Shown here piece by piece: positions 9,278-17,593 of a DNA stretch of 64,000 nt. The notes under the pieces are model-generated. The model did no database searches. It was not told the DNA's origin and saw only the letters and a program-made list of their open reading frames with translations. The DNA is taken from the NCBI RefSeq assembly GCF_004004515.1, contig NZ_RXOL01000004.1, positions 248,001 to 312,000 of the forward strand. The letters are read 5' to 3'. The stretch is from Croceicoccus ponticola. Lineage in GTDB: Bacteria > Pseudomonadota > Alphaproteobacteria > Sphingomonadales > Sphingomonadaceae. Every line of letters begins with the position of its first letter. Position 1 is the first letter of the stretch. A program made the translations under genes and the position numbers.

Positions 9278-11704
9278 CTACGCGTCCGGTCGCATGGCCA
9301 CCCCGCCAAGGGTCTCCGCCTCCAGCAACAGTTCGTCATCGGCTGAACCCGATGGCACGGTCTCACGCCCGATAACGACCATGACCGGCACCGCGAGCGG
9401 GCTGACCCGCTCGAGCCTCACATGCACCAACTGATCGGCTGCACGATCCAATAGGGAAGCCAAGCGACCGATGTCGGTCATCCTCGTTCGCGCCTCGGCC
9501 CAAGCCGCCTCGATCAGGATGTGGTCGGGTTCGTATTTCTTGAGCACGTCGTAAATCAGGTCAGTCGAAAAGGTGACCTGCTTCCCGCTTTTGCGCTTGC
9601 CCGGTTGCTGGCGTTCGACAAGACCGCCGATCACCGCCGCCTCGCGAAAGGCGCGACGCAACAGGTGAGATTCCTGAACCCATTCGACGAATTCGTGCGC
9701 GAGTATGTCGGGCGAGAGGATCGCGGCGGGGTCCTCGATCGCTTTCAGCCCCCACACCGCCAGAGAATAATCGTTGGCGACAAAGCCCAGCGGCGACAGT
9801 CCGCGGTCTTCCATCCGCCGGGTAATGAGCATCCCCAACGACTGGTTCGCGTTCCAACCTTCGAACGTATAAAACACGCTGTACTCGCGTTTCGCGTGCG
9901 GAAAGCTCTCGACCAGCAACTCGCCCGGACCCGGCAGGTGAGATCGCCAGTCCTGCACCTCCAGCCATTCGCGCACATCGTCCGGAAAGCGCGCCCACGC
10001 CGCGCGATCGACCAGCATGGAACGAACCCGGTCGGCGAGGTGCGTTGTCAACGGCATCCGGGCCCCGCCATAACTGGGGATCATCGCCGATTTCTTCGAT
10101 CCGCGAACGATGACTTCGCTGTCCTTCAGCGATTCGACCTCCACGCTCAGGCCCGCGAACTGAAAGGTGTCGCCGGGCCGCAGCGCGGCCGCAAACCGTT
10201 CTTCGACTTTGCCGAGCGAGCGGCCGTTGCGGAACCGTACGGTCAGCATCTCGCCATCGATGATAATCCCCGCGTTTAACCGGTGCCGCGCGGCCTGTTC
10301 GGGATGAGTCAGGCGCCACGTGCCGTCGGGCTCGCGCGTGATGCGCTTGAACCGGTCATAAGCTCGCAAGGCATAGCCGCCATCGGCGACGAAGTTCACA
10401 ATGCGCTCGAACACGTCTGCATCGACCCAGGCATAGGATTGGCACGAGCGAATTTCGCGAAGCAGGTCGTCCTCGCGAAACGGTGCAGCGCAGGCGCAGC
10501 CCATGACATGTTGGGCCAGCACGTCGAGGCTGCCGGGGCGAAAGTCCTCGCCGTCGCGCACGCCTTCTTCGACCGCATCCTTCGCGGCCTGCGATTCGAG
10601 GAATTCGAACCTGTTGCCGGGCACCAAAATCGCGCGGGATGGCTGGTCCAGACGGTGATTGGCGCGGCCGACGCGCTGTAACAGCCGGGATGAGCCCTTC
10701 GGAGCACCCATCTGGACGACGCAATCGATATCGCCCCAGTCGACGCCAAGATCGAGGCTGGACGTCGCGACCAGCGCGCGCAACTCGCCCCTCGCCATTG
10801 CACTCTCGACCTTGCGCCGCGCTTCTACCGAAAGCGAGCCGTGATGAATTCCGATGGGCAGCGTGTCGTCGTTTACGTTCCACAGCAGCTGAAAGATATA
10901 TTCGGCCAGAAAGCGAGTGTTGGTGAAGATCAGCGTGGTACGATTGCGCCGGATCTCTTCGTACAATTGCGGCACCGCCCATGCCGCTGCATGCCCTCCC
11001 CAAGGGACGCGTTCCTCGATCGGCAGCAGGATTTCGATCTGCGGTGGCGCTCCGGGCTCGCCCACGATTTGCGTCACGCTATCGATGTCGCCCCATGGCG
11101 CCAACCATTCGCGATAGAGTTCTGGGTCCGAAACCGTGGCCGACAGGCCGATTCTCCGTAAGTTCGGCGCGATCGCCTGCAAGCGCGCGAGAGACAATGC
11201 GAGCAGGTCGCCACGCTTACCGGTCGCGAAAGCGTGGATTTCGTCAATGACGATACGCTGAAGCCCGGCGAACATCGCAAAGCTTTCGGGATAGGACAGA
11301 AGCAGCGACAGCGATTCGGGCGTCGTCAGCAAGACATGAGGTGGCCGCGCCCTTTGCCGGGCCTTTTTCTGCGAGGGTGTATCGCCAGTGCGGCTCTCCA
11401 CCCGGATGGGCAGGCCCATCTCCTCTATCGGGGTAGTCAAATTGCGTTGCACGTCCGTGGCGAGCGCCTTAAGCGGCGAAACATAAAGCGTATGCAAGCC
11501 TTCGGGCGCATTGCCCTTCAGCCGTTCGGGGGCAAACGCCGCCAACGTCGGCAAAAACCCCGCCAGCGTCTTGCCAGCGCCGGTGTCGGCAGTGAGCAGG
11601 GCGCTTTGCCCGGCATCGTCGGCCGCAAGCATATCGGACTGATGCCGCCTGATCCGCCAACCGCGCGCGTCGAACCAGTTTTGGATGGTCTGGGGAATCG
11701 CCAT
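9278..11704 (-). CDS. Lhr-type, ligase-associated DEXH-box DNA helicase
   Basis: An 808-residue superfamily 2 helicase. The Walker A motif is ADTGAGKTLAGF at about residues 39-50, the DEXH motif is VIDEIHAFA at about 152-160, and motif III is LSATVSD. The C-terminal helicase motifs are TSSLDLGVDWGDID and QRVGRANHR. The long C-terminal region is typical of Lhr-related proteins that cluster with an ATP-dependent DNA ligase and a metallo-beta-lactamase exonuclease in bacterial repair operons. Those partners are not next to it here. It probably acts in DNA repair by unwinding DNA. The start is ATG 11704. Confidence 0.93.
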   Translation of the reverse strand: MAIPQTIQNWFDARGWRIRRHQSDMLAADDAGQSALLTADTGAGKTLAGFLPTLAAFAPERLKGNAPEGLHTLYVSPLKALATDVQRNLTTPIEEMGLPIRVESRTGDTPSQKKARQRARPPHVLLTTPESLSLLLSYPESFAMFAGLQRIVIDEIHAFATGKRGDLLALSLARLQAIAPNLRRIGLSATVSDPELYREWLAPWGDIDSVTQIVGEPGAPPQIEILLPIEERVPWGGHAAAWAVPQLYEEIRRNRTTLIFTNTRFLAEYIFQLLWNVNDDTLPIGIHHGSLSVEARRKVESAMARGELRALVATSSLDLGVDWGDIDCVVQMGAPKGSSRLLQRVGRANHRLDQPSRAILVPGNRFEFLESQAAKDAVEEGVRDGEDFRPGSLDVLAQHVMGCACAAPFREDDLLREIRSCQSYAWVDADVFERIVNFVADGGYALRAYDRFKRITREPDGTWRLTHPEQAARHRLNAGIIIDGEMLTVRFRNGRSLGKVEERFAAALRPGDTFQFAGLSVEVESLKDSEVIVRGSKKSAMIPSYGGARMPLTTHLADRVRSMLVDRAAWARFPDDVREWLEVQDWRSHLPGPGELLVESFPHAKREYSVFYTFEGWNANQSLGMLITRRMEDRGLSPLGFVANDYSLAVWGLKAIEDPAAILSPDILAHEFVEWVQESHLLRRAFREAAVIGGLVERQQPGKRKSGKQVTFSTDLIYDVLKKYEPDHILIEAAWAEARTRMTDIGRLASLLDRAADQLVHVRLERVSPLAVPVMVVIGRETVPSGSADDELLLEAETLGGVAMRPDA

Positions 11705-11758
11705 GGTCCGTTCCTAACGAACGAAACACGGTTGCGGGTGCGCATGATGCGAAAAGAC

Positions 11759-11792
11759 AAAAAAAGGCCCGGCGGGACAAGCCAGCCGGGCC
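11759..11792 (-). terminator. Intrinsic terminator on the minus strand
   Basis: On the minus strand, GGCCCGGC - 11-nt loop - GCCGGGCC is followed directly by seven T. This is the strongest terminator in the left half of the window. The T tract is on the minus-strand side only, so it ends a transcript coming from higher coordinates, not one from the helicase gene. Confidence 0.7.
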
Positions 11793-11895
11793 ATGTAAGT
11801 TTGGGAGAGGATGCCTGAAAGGCACCCTCTTTGTGCATCGCAGCATCCCTTATTGCAACTGCGAAAAGCGCATTCCGCAGTGAATTTTTTGCAAC
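11759..11895 (-). ncRNA. Candidate small RNA with three hairpins
   Basis: On the minus strand three hairpins follow each other. The first (11853-11894) is CTGCGGAA/TTTTCGCAG flanked by TTGCAA on both sides. The second (11806-11830) is AGAGGGTGCC/GGCATCCTCT with a TTTCA loop. The third is the GC-rich terminator stem with its T tract. pgmG upstream already has its own terminator-like hairpin. This arrangement is what an independent sRNA gene looks like, but no promoter was firmly identified and I match it to no known RNA family. Confidence 0.3.
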
Positions 11896-12010
11896 AGTGT
11901 CAATAAGCCTTGGGAAACAAGGGATTGGCACATGAATCGGGTTTCAATTTTTCTGCAAGCGCTTATTCCCAATGGAAATTGTGCGAACTTTGATAAGAGA
12001 AATATGCAAT

Positions 12011-12036
12011 GAGACCTATCCCTTTGGATAGGCCTC
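12011..12036 (-). terminator. Terminator-like hairpin after pgmG
   Basis: An 11-bp stem with one mismatch, GAGGCCTATCC - 4-nt loop - GGATAGGTCTC on the minus strand, lies about 35 bp downstream of the pgmG stop. No proper T tract follows (ATTGCATATTT), so efficiency is uncertain. Confidence 0.45.
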
Positions 12037-12069
12037 TGTCGCGAATCACCCCTTCGCAGTTGCGAATAA

Positions 12070-13482
12070 TCAGTGCCCGGCCTGCGGGCCGCGTTCGATT
12101 CCCGATAGTGCAAGCTGCTGGTCGATCTGCGCCATCAACCGCTTCAGCCCTTCTTCCGTGTCGCTTTCCGCGCGCGCGACCAGCACGTCCTGTGTGTTCG
12201 ACGCCCGCAACAGCCACCAGCCGTCGGCACCCGTCACCCGAACCCCGTCGGTAGAGTTCACCTCGTCGGAGCTGTCCTTCAGCCGGTCCTTCACCTCGTC
12301 GATCACCGCGAACTTGCGGCTCTCGTCCACCTGGAACCGCAGTTCGGGCGTGTTGATCATGTTGGGCATCGCACCACGCAGTTCGGTCACCGAACGATTC
12401 AGCCGCGCGCTCGCGACCAGTAGTCGCACGCCGGCATACAGCGCATCGTCGAAGCCATAGTATTCGTGCGCAAAGAAGACGTGGCCGCTCATCTCTCCGG
12501 CCAGTGGCGCACCAGTTTCCTTCATTTTGGACTTAATCAGCGAGTGCCCGGTCTTCCACATCAGAGGCTTGCCCCCCTGCGCCGCGATCTGGTCGTACAG
12601 CGCCCGGCTGGCCTTCACGTCCGCAATAATGGTGGCACCGGGGACGATCTTGAGCAGATCCTCGGCAAAGATCATCAGGAGCTGATCGCCCCAAATGACC
12701 CGTCCCTGCCCGTCAACCGCGCCGATCCTGTCGCCGTCGCCGTCGAAAGCCAGTCCGAAGTCGAGGTTCTTCTCAGCGACAAGCGCCTTCAGATCAGCCA
12801 GATTTTTCTCCTCGGTAGGATCTGGATGATGATTAGGAAAATTTCCGTCGACCTCGGTAAAGAGAGTGAAATGCTCCCCTGGCAGCTTGGGGACGAGCGC
12901 TTCGATGGCCGGCCCCGCCGCACCGTTGCCCGCGTCCCAACCGACCCGAAGAGCGGACAGCCGATCACGCCCGACATCGCCCAGCGCGACGATGGGCTGG
13001 AGCAGTCGCTCGATATATTCGGCCATGACTTCGCGCGTTTCGACCGCTCCGGACCCGTCGACCCACTCCCCGGCGGCAGCCATCCGTCCGATTTCGAGGA
13101 TGTCGGCTCCGAAAAACGGCCGGCCCTGAAATACCATCTTGAAGCCATTGTAATTGGGGGGATTGTGGCTGCCAGTTATCTGAATGCCGCCGTCCACATC
13201 TTCGGCTGACGCTTCTGCGTAATACAGCATGGGGGTCGGGCCCATGCCGACCTTGACGACGTCGCACCCGCTTGCGGTCAACCCTTCGCACAGAGCATGT
13301 TCAAGGATCGGTGAACTGACGCGGCCATCATAGCCGATGGCAACTTTCTTGCCGCCGGCGCGGCGCAGTAAAGTGGCAAAGCTGCGACCGATTGCGCGGG
13401 CGTCGTCAGGGCCGAGGGTTTCGCCGATTATGCCGCGGATGTCGTATTCACGCAGGACTGTTGGGTTGAAGGTGTGCGTCAT
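12070..13482 (-). CDS. pgmG: Phosphoglucomutase/phosphomannomutase, PgmG type
   Basis: A 470-residue alpha-D-phosphohexomutase. It starts TFNPTVLREYDIRGIIGETL and has the phosphoserine active site GGIQITGSHNPPNYNGFK at about residues 90-107. The metal loop DGDGDRIGAVD is at about 230-240 and the sugar-binding GEMSGHVFFAHEYYGFDDALYAG at about 310-332. The phosphate-binding loop is at the C terminus. It interconverts hexose 1- and 6-phosphates for nucleotide-sugar, exopolysaccharide and LPS synthesis, as PgmG does for gellan in Sphingomonas. The start is ATG 13482; in-frame codons upstream to 13515 do not match the family. Confidence 0.9.
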   Translation of the reverse strand: MTHTFNPTVLREYDIRGIIGETLGPDDARAIGRSFATLLRRAGGKKVAIGYDGRVSSPILEHALCEGLTASGCDVVKVGMGPTPMLYYAEASAEDVDGGIQITGSHNPPNYNGFKMVFQGRPFFGADILEIGRMAAAGEWVDGSGAVETREVMAEYIERLLQPIVALGDVGRDRLSALRVGWDAGNGAAGPAIEALVPKLPGEHFTLFTEVDGNFPNHHPDPTEEKNLADLKALVAEKNLDFGLAFDGDGDRIGAVDGQGRVIWGDQLLMIFAEDLLKIVPGATIIADVKASRALYDQIAAQGGKPLMWKTGHSLIKSKMKETGAPLAGEMSGHVFFAHEYYGFDDALYAGVRLLVASARLNRSVTELRGAMPNMINTPELRFQVDESRKFAVIDEVKDRLKDSSDEVNSTDGVRVTGADGWWLLRASNTQDVLVARAESDTEEGLKRLMAQIDQQLALSGIERGPQAGH

Positions 13483-13554
13483 GGCTGGCCTTTCGCTCGG
13501 GCATTCTGGGCGCACGAACGGGATCGCCCGCGCGCGAAATGGAACTTGCCTGTA

Positions 13555-13839
13555 CTAGTCGTTTTTGGAGCGAGTTTGTTCCAGCAGCAAGTCGCGCGCC
13601 GTGTCGATTTCATGCACGGCGTCGGGCGTGCCACCCTTGTCGGGATGCGCATCCAGCATCGCGCGGCGATGTGCCGCGACGATTTCGTCCTGCGTCGCGC
13701 TGCGCGATACGCCCAGCAAGGCGCGGGCCTGCGCCTGTTTTTGCAACTTTTCCGATTGCGCCCATGCCTGCCAAGGCCATGAACCGAACAGCATGCGAAA
13801 GGCGATCCCCGCCACGAGGACGAGGATGACGACTTTCAT
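13555..13839 (-). CDS. Small membrane-anchored J-domain protein
   Basis: A 94-residue protein. An N-terminal hydrophobic segment (VVILVLVAGIAFRMLFGSWPW, about residues 3-23) looks like a membrane anchor. It is followed by a compact J domain at about 38-90 with the DnaK-stimulating HPD motif in DAHPDKGG. It probably recruits an Hsp70 to the membrane. Its ATG (13839) overlaps the mipZ stop codon (ATGA), implying translational coupling. Small J proteins of this layout occur next to mipZ in relatives, but their client is not known to me. Confidence 0.82.
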   Translation of the reverse strand: MKVVILVLVAGIAFRMLFGSWPWQAWAQSEKLQKQAQARALLGVSRSATQDEIVAAHRRAMLDAHPDKGGTPDAVHEIDTARDLLLEQTRSKND

Positions 13840-14669
13840 CACGCGGCTTCTCCCAAGGTTTCGGCCGCTTCCATCTGGTTCGGCACCGCGCGTTCGGGGA
13901 TCGGCAGGTTCAGCCCCTTGACCAGCGCGCGCAGTTCCTGTCGCGCGACGAGGTGGCTGGTGCCCAGATCGCCCAGGTATCCTTTGTCCAACAGCGTCAG
14001 TCCTGATGGGAACAGTTCGCGATAAATGACGCGTTCGGACAGCCCCGATGCGACACGAAATCCCACCCGGCGCGACAGTTCAGTCAGTGCTTCGTCGATG
14101 CGGCGCATGTTGCGTGCTTCCACATGCTGAACCCGGTTCCGCAGCACGACCCAGTCCATTTCCCGCTTGCCTTCATTCACCGTGGCCAGCCCACGCTTCT
14201 TGCGCGCGTCCCAGATCATTTCGGCATAGAACGACAGCTTCTTCACCTTGAACGTTTCGGCGTCGACTTGCCCGATCAGGTCGAAATCGACGAAACTGTC
14301 GTTGAGCGGCGTGACCAACGTGTCCGCCTGCGTCGCCACGTGGCGGGCATATTTATCGTCGCGGCCCGGAGTGTCGAAGACGAGGAAATCGAGCCCTTCG
14401 CTGATTTCACCGATCATTTCGTCAAGCGCTTCGACGCTGGGGCCGCCGAACACGCCGACGGAAGCGCCGGGCAATTCAATTTCGCGCCGTTTTTCGGTGT
14501 CGAGCCGGTTTTCGAAATACCGATAGAAAGTACGCTGACGGGGATCGAGATCGATCGCACCTACTTTCGCGCCCTGATAGGCGAGTGCGACGGCGACGTG
14601 GACAGCCGTTGTCGACTTGCCGGTGCCGCCTTTTTCGTTGGCGAAGACAATCTTGTGCGGTTGGGTCAT
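13839..14669 (-). CDS. mipZ: MipZ-type ParA-like ATPase, division-plane regulator
   Basis: A 276-residue P-loop ATPase with the deviant Walker A motif ANEKGGTGKST at about residues 10-20, DLDPRQRTFYRYFENR at about 40-55, and the Walker B-like FDTPGRD near 99. It also has PLNDSFVDFDLIGQVD, MDWVVLRNRVQHVEARN and SERVIYRELFPSGLTLLD. The last segments match Caulobacter MipZ closely. MipZ forms a bipolar gradient through ParB and inhibits FtsZ polymerisation so that division occurs at mid-cell. The gene is divergent from panC, and its stop overlaps the J-domain gene. Confidence 0.93.
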   Translation of the reverse strand: MTQPHKIVFANEKGGTGKSTTAVHVAVALAYQGAKVGAIDLDPRQRTFYRYFENRLDTEKRREIELPGASVGVFGGPSVEALDEMIGEISEGLDFLVFDTPGRDDKYARHVATQADTLVTPLNDSFVDFDLIGQVDAETFKVKKLSFYAEMIWDARKKRGLATVNEGKREMDWVVLRNRVQHVEARNMRRIDEALTELSRRVGFRVASGLSERVIYRELFPSGLTLLDKGYLGDLGTSHLVARQELRALVKGLNLPIPERAVPNQMEAAETLGEAA

Positions 14670-14755
14670 CAATCCTCGCTTAATGGGCGCCCCTTGCCGA
14701 TTGGCGGGCAGACGCTACAGCTTGCCGCGCGAGTTTACCGGAAGGGCCGAACCAC

Positions 14756-15616
14756 ATGCAAACAATCTGCGCGCTCAATCCACTACGGCAAGCAACCGCG
14801 GGGTTGCGGCGGGCCGGTGGGCCGGGTGCGCGGCTAGCGCTGGTGCCCACGATGGGAGCGCTGCACGAAGGCCATCTGACGCTGGTTCGCAGAGCGCGCG
14901 AGTTGGCCGAAATCGTCACCGTGTCTATTTTCGTGAACCCCAAACAGTTCGGCCCGAACGAGGATCTGGACGCCTATCCCCGCCAACTGGAACGCGATTC
15001 AGACCTTTTGGCCGCAGAGGGCGTGGACCTGTTGTGGGCACCCGACGTCGCAGCGATGTATCCCGACGGTTTCGCCACCAACATTTCGGTCGAAGGCGTG
15101 AGCGCAGGATTGTGCGGCGCGGACCGGCCCGGCCATTTTGACGGGGTGGCGACGGTGGTGTGCAAGCTGTTCAACCAGGTCGCCCCCGACATCGCCCTGT
15201 TCGGGGAAAAGGATTGGCAGCAGCTTGCCGTCATCCGACGCATGGCCCGCGATCTCGACCTTTATGCGCCGATGCCCGATGCCATCATCGGCGTCGCGAC
15301 CGTCCGCGAAGAAGACGGCCTCGCCCGCAGCTCGCGCAACGCCTATCTTTCGGCTGCACAACGCGCCGCCGCCGCCGCCCTGCCCCGCGCAATGCGCGCC
15401 GCGGTGGCCCGGATGGCGGCGGGCGATGCGGCGCAACCGGCGCTCGACGAACTGACTGCGGCATTGCTGGCCGCCGGGTTCGGCAGCGTCGATTACGCAG
15501 AATTGCGCGATGCCGACAGCGTTGCCGCGCTGGCCGAGCCGAACGGAAATGCCCGGCTGTTCGTCGCGGCCCGGATTGGCGGCACGCGTTTGATCGACAA
15601 TATCCCCATCGACTGA
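14756..15616 (+). CDS. panC: Pantothenate synthetase (pantoate-beta-alanine ligase)
   Basis: A 286-residue protein with the ATP-binding PTMGALHEGHLTLVRRAREL at about residues 29-48, SIFVNPKQFGPNEDLDAYPR, and the GEKDWQQLAVIRRMARDL block with the catalytic KxxD-type residues. The later REEDGLARSSRNAYLS is also a PanC signature. It condenses pantoate and beta-alanine with ATP to make pantothenate for CoA, which the CoA-dependent catabolic genes further right rely on indirectly. It is a single gene, divergent from mipZ and convergent with the methyltransferase gene. Confidence 0.97.
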   Translation: MQTICALNPLRQATAGLRRAGGPGARLALVPTMGALHEGHLTLVRRARELAEIVTVSIFVNPKQFGPNEDLDAYPRQLERDSDLLAAEGVDLLWAPDVAAMYPDGFATNISVEGVSAGLCGADRPGHFDGVATVVCKLFNQVAPDIALFGEKDWQQLAVIRRMARDLDLYAPMPDAIIGVATVREEDGLARSSRNAYLSAAQRAAAAALPRAMRAAVARMAAGDAAQPALDELTAALLAAGFGSVDYAELRDADSVAALAEPNGNARLFVAARIGGTRLIDNIPID

Positions 15617-15627
15617 CCGGTCGCGCG

Positions 15628-16455
15628 TCAGGCTGCGAATTGGGCGGCGTCGACGTTTTCGAACAGGATATGCCGGATCGGCTCGCCATCGCGGGTATTG
15701 ATCAACCGGGCACCGCGCGCTTGCGACCAGGCGAGCAGCGGAGAATAGGACAGCGTGCCATCGTCCGCCTTGTCCAGCGGCATCAGGATGAATATCCGGC
15801 CGCCCGGCTTCAGCATATCGATAGCGAGCCCGTGGAGAAACTGGCGCCAGTGTTCGACCGGCCAATAGTGCCGCTTGCGCTTGATCGAGCGGCGGTGGAA
15901 TACCGGCAGCATGATCGTGATCAGATCGAAGCGACGGTCGATCGGGCGATAAGGCACCCCGGCTTCGACCGGAGCGATCACCCGTTCCGACCCCGCCAGT
16001 GCGCATAGTTCGTCGTACCACGGATCCGCAACGTCGGTACCCACGGCGCGATGGCCCATCGAATTGGCGACCATCACGAAATTGCCCGGCCCCATTCCGA
16101 TGTCGAGGATGTCGAGCGCCGTCACCCGGTCGAGATCGAGACGTTGCGCGACTTCGACCTGATGATGGACCCAGAACGGAAAGTCGGCGTATTTCACCGG
16201 GCCAAACGGATCGAATGCAGCGAACCGATCACGGTGTCGTTGCAGGAACGCCTCGCGCTCCTGCGACTCTATCGTGGCGAGGGCCTGTTCCAGATTGCGG
16301 CGCGACCGATCGGTCAAAGGGGTTTGTGCATTAAGCAATGCCACGCCGTCGGCGAGCGGACGCAGGGGATCGAACGTCCAGTCCGAAAGCGGGCCGGTAT
16401 AGGTAAGCGCGCCGCTGTGCGTCCCTGCCTCAAGGCCGTGATCGGGTTCCATCAT
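15628..16455 (-). CDS. Class I SAM-dependent methyltransferase of unknown target
   Basis: A 275-residue protein from ATG 16455. The SAM-binding motif I is ILDIGMGPGNFVMVA at about residues 119-133, followed by the acidic GTDVADPW. Downstream segments DLITIMLPVFHRRSIKRKRHYWPVEHW and MLKPGGRIFILMPL fit post-motif regions of class I methyltransferases. An N-terminal extension of about 110 residues is rich in charged residues. The substrate is not identifiable. It ends 11 bp from the convergent panC. Confidence 0.72.
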   Translation of the reverse strand: MMEPDHGLEAGTHSGALTYTGPLSDWTFDPLRPLADGVALLNAQTPLTDRSRRNLEQALATIESQEREAFLQRHRDRFAAFDPFGPVKYADFPFWVHHQVEVAQRLDLDRVTALDILDIGMGPGNFVMVANSMGHRAVGTDVADPWYDELCALAGSERVIAPVEAGVPYRPIDRRFDLITIMLPVFHRRSIKRKRHYWPVEHWRQFLHGLAIDMLKPGGRIFILMPLDKADDGTLSYSPLLAWSQARGARLINTRDGEPIRHILFENVDAAQFAA

Positions 16456-16547
16456 GCGCGCAGGTCTGTTCGCGCCGGGACTTGGCGACAAGGCACAACA
16501 CCACGCTTTCCCCGGGTTTTCCGCGATCGGCGCGGTTCGCGCTTGTC

Positions 16548-17510
16548 TCAGGGTTGCATCAGCACCCGGCCAAAGGGATGCGATTCGGCGACGAAACGGT
16601 GCGCCTCAACCGCGTCGGCCAATTTGAATACGCGTTCGATCGGCATGACCAGATCACCGCGCGCCATTCGGCGGGAAAAGCTGTCGATCAGCGCATGTGC
16701 GCGTGGCGTGTGCATTTCACCGCCGAACGAAATTGCGTGGACCGTCGCACTGCGGCGGATCAGTTCGAAAAATTCGAAGCGCGGCACGTCTCCCGTCGCC
16801 GCGCCGATCACTTCGTACCTGCCGCGATAGCGCATGGCTTTCAGCAGCGTGCTGACGCCCTTGCCGCCCGCCATGTCGAGCACCATGTCGACGCCCGCGT
16901 CGGCGGTCAGTTCGCGGCATCGTTCGGCGATATCCTCTTGGCGATAGTTGATCCCATGATCGAGGCCGAATGCCTTCAGCTTTTCGAGCCGCTCGCCGCT
17001 CGATGCCGTGCCGATGACAGTCGCACCCGCCTTGGCGGCAAGCTGCACAGCAGCCAAGCCGACGCCGCCCGCCGCACCCTGGATCAGCACGGTCTCGCCC
17101 GGTTGCAGCCGACCGAATTCGAACAATGCATCGCTCGCCGTGCCGAACGCGACGGGGATTGTCGATGCCGCCCTCAGGTCGAGGTCGTCGGGCACGGGAT
17201 AGCAGTATTTTTCCGGCGCTGCGAAGAGCGAGGCGTGGCTGCCGTTCCAGTCGAACGCGATGACCCGGTCGCCTGCCTTGAACCGCGTGACCGCGCTTCC
17301 CGTGGCGACGACGCGGCCAGCGGCCTGATAGCCGGGCACGAACGGCACGATGCGCGGCGGGGAGACGAGGCGATTGAGCAGGTCCCCGCCCTCGATGCTG
17401 ATCCATTCGACTTCGACCAGCACGCGATCGGTGCCGACTTCGGGGTCGGGCAGATCGCCATATTGCAGGACTTCGGGCCCACCGTTTTCACTGTACCAGG
17501 CTGCCTTCAC
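16548..17510 (-). CDS. Zinc-less MDR oxidoreductase (quinone oxidoreductase-like)
   Basis: A 320-residue medium-chain dehydrogenase/reductase. The start is GTG 17510, preceded by GGGAGA. The Rossmann signature is LIQGAAGGVGLAAVQLAAKAGATVIG at about residues 145-170. No catalytic-zinc Cys/His set is seen, so it is of the QOR/CurA type that reduces quinones or activated double bonds with NADPH. It precedes no obvious pathway partner and lies between core genes, so I treat it as a housekeeping or stress reductase rather than part of the island. Confidence 0.82.
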   Translation of the reverse strand: MKAAWYSENGGPEVLQYGDLPDPEVGTDRVLVEVEWISIEGGDLLNRLVSPPRIVPFVPGYQAAGRVVATGSAVTRFKAGDRVIAFDWNGSHASLFAAPEKYCYPVPDDLDLRAASTIPVAFGTASDALFEFGRLQPGETVLIQGAAGGVGLAAVQLAAKAGATVIGTASSGERLEKLKAFGLDHGINYRQEDIAERCRELTADAGVDMVLDMAGGKGVSTLLKAMRYRGRYEVIGAATGDVPRFEFFELIRRSATVHAISFGGEMHTPRAHALIDSFSRRMARGDLVMPIERVFKLADAVEAHRFVAESHPFGRVLMQP

Positions 17511-17593
17511 GTTTCGTCTCCCATCGCGTGCCGGCATTCGGTGCCGGTTCGCGTGCAGCTTGGCAACCTGTCGAATGTGCTGCCTTTCGCGGA

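Larger units (their letters stand above)
11705..12069. other. 365-bp intergenic region with stacked hairpins
   Basis: The gap lies between pgmG and the helicase gene, both on the minus strand. Read on the minus strand it holds the pgmG terminator-like hairpin (12011-12036), an AT-rich stretch with a TTGACA hexamer at 11903-11898, and three further hairpins ending in a clear intrinsic terminator (11759-11792). The base composition is more AT-rich than the flanking genes. I see no convincing protein-coding gene in it. Confidence 0.6.
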
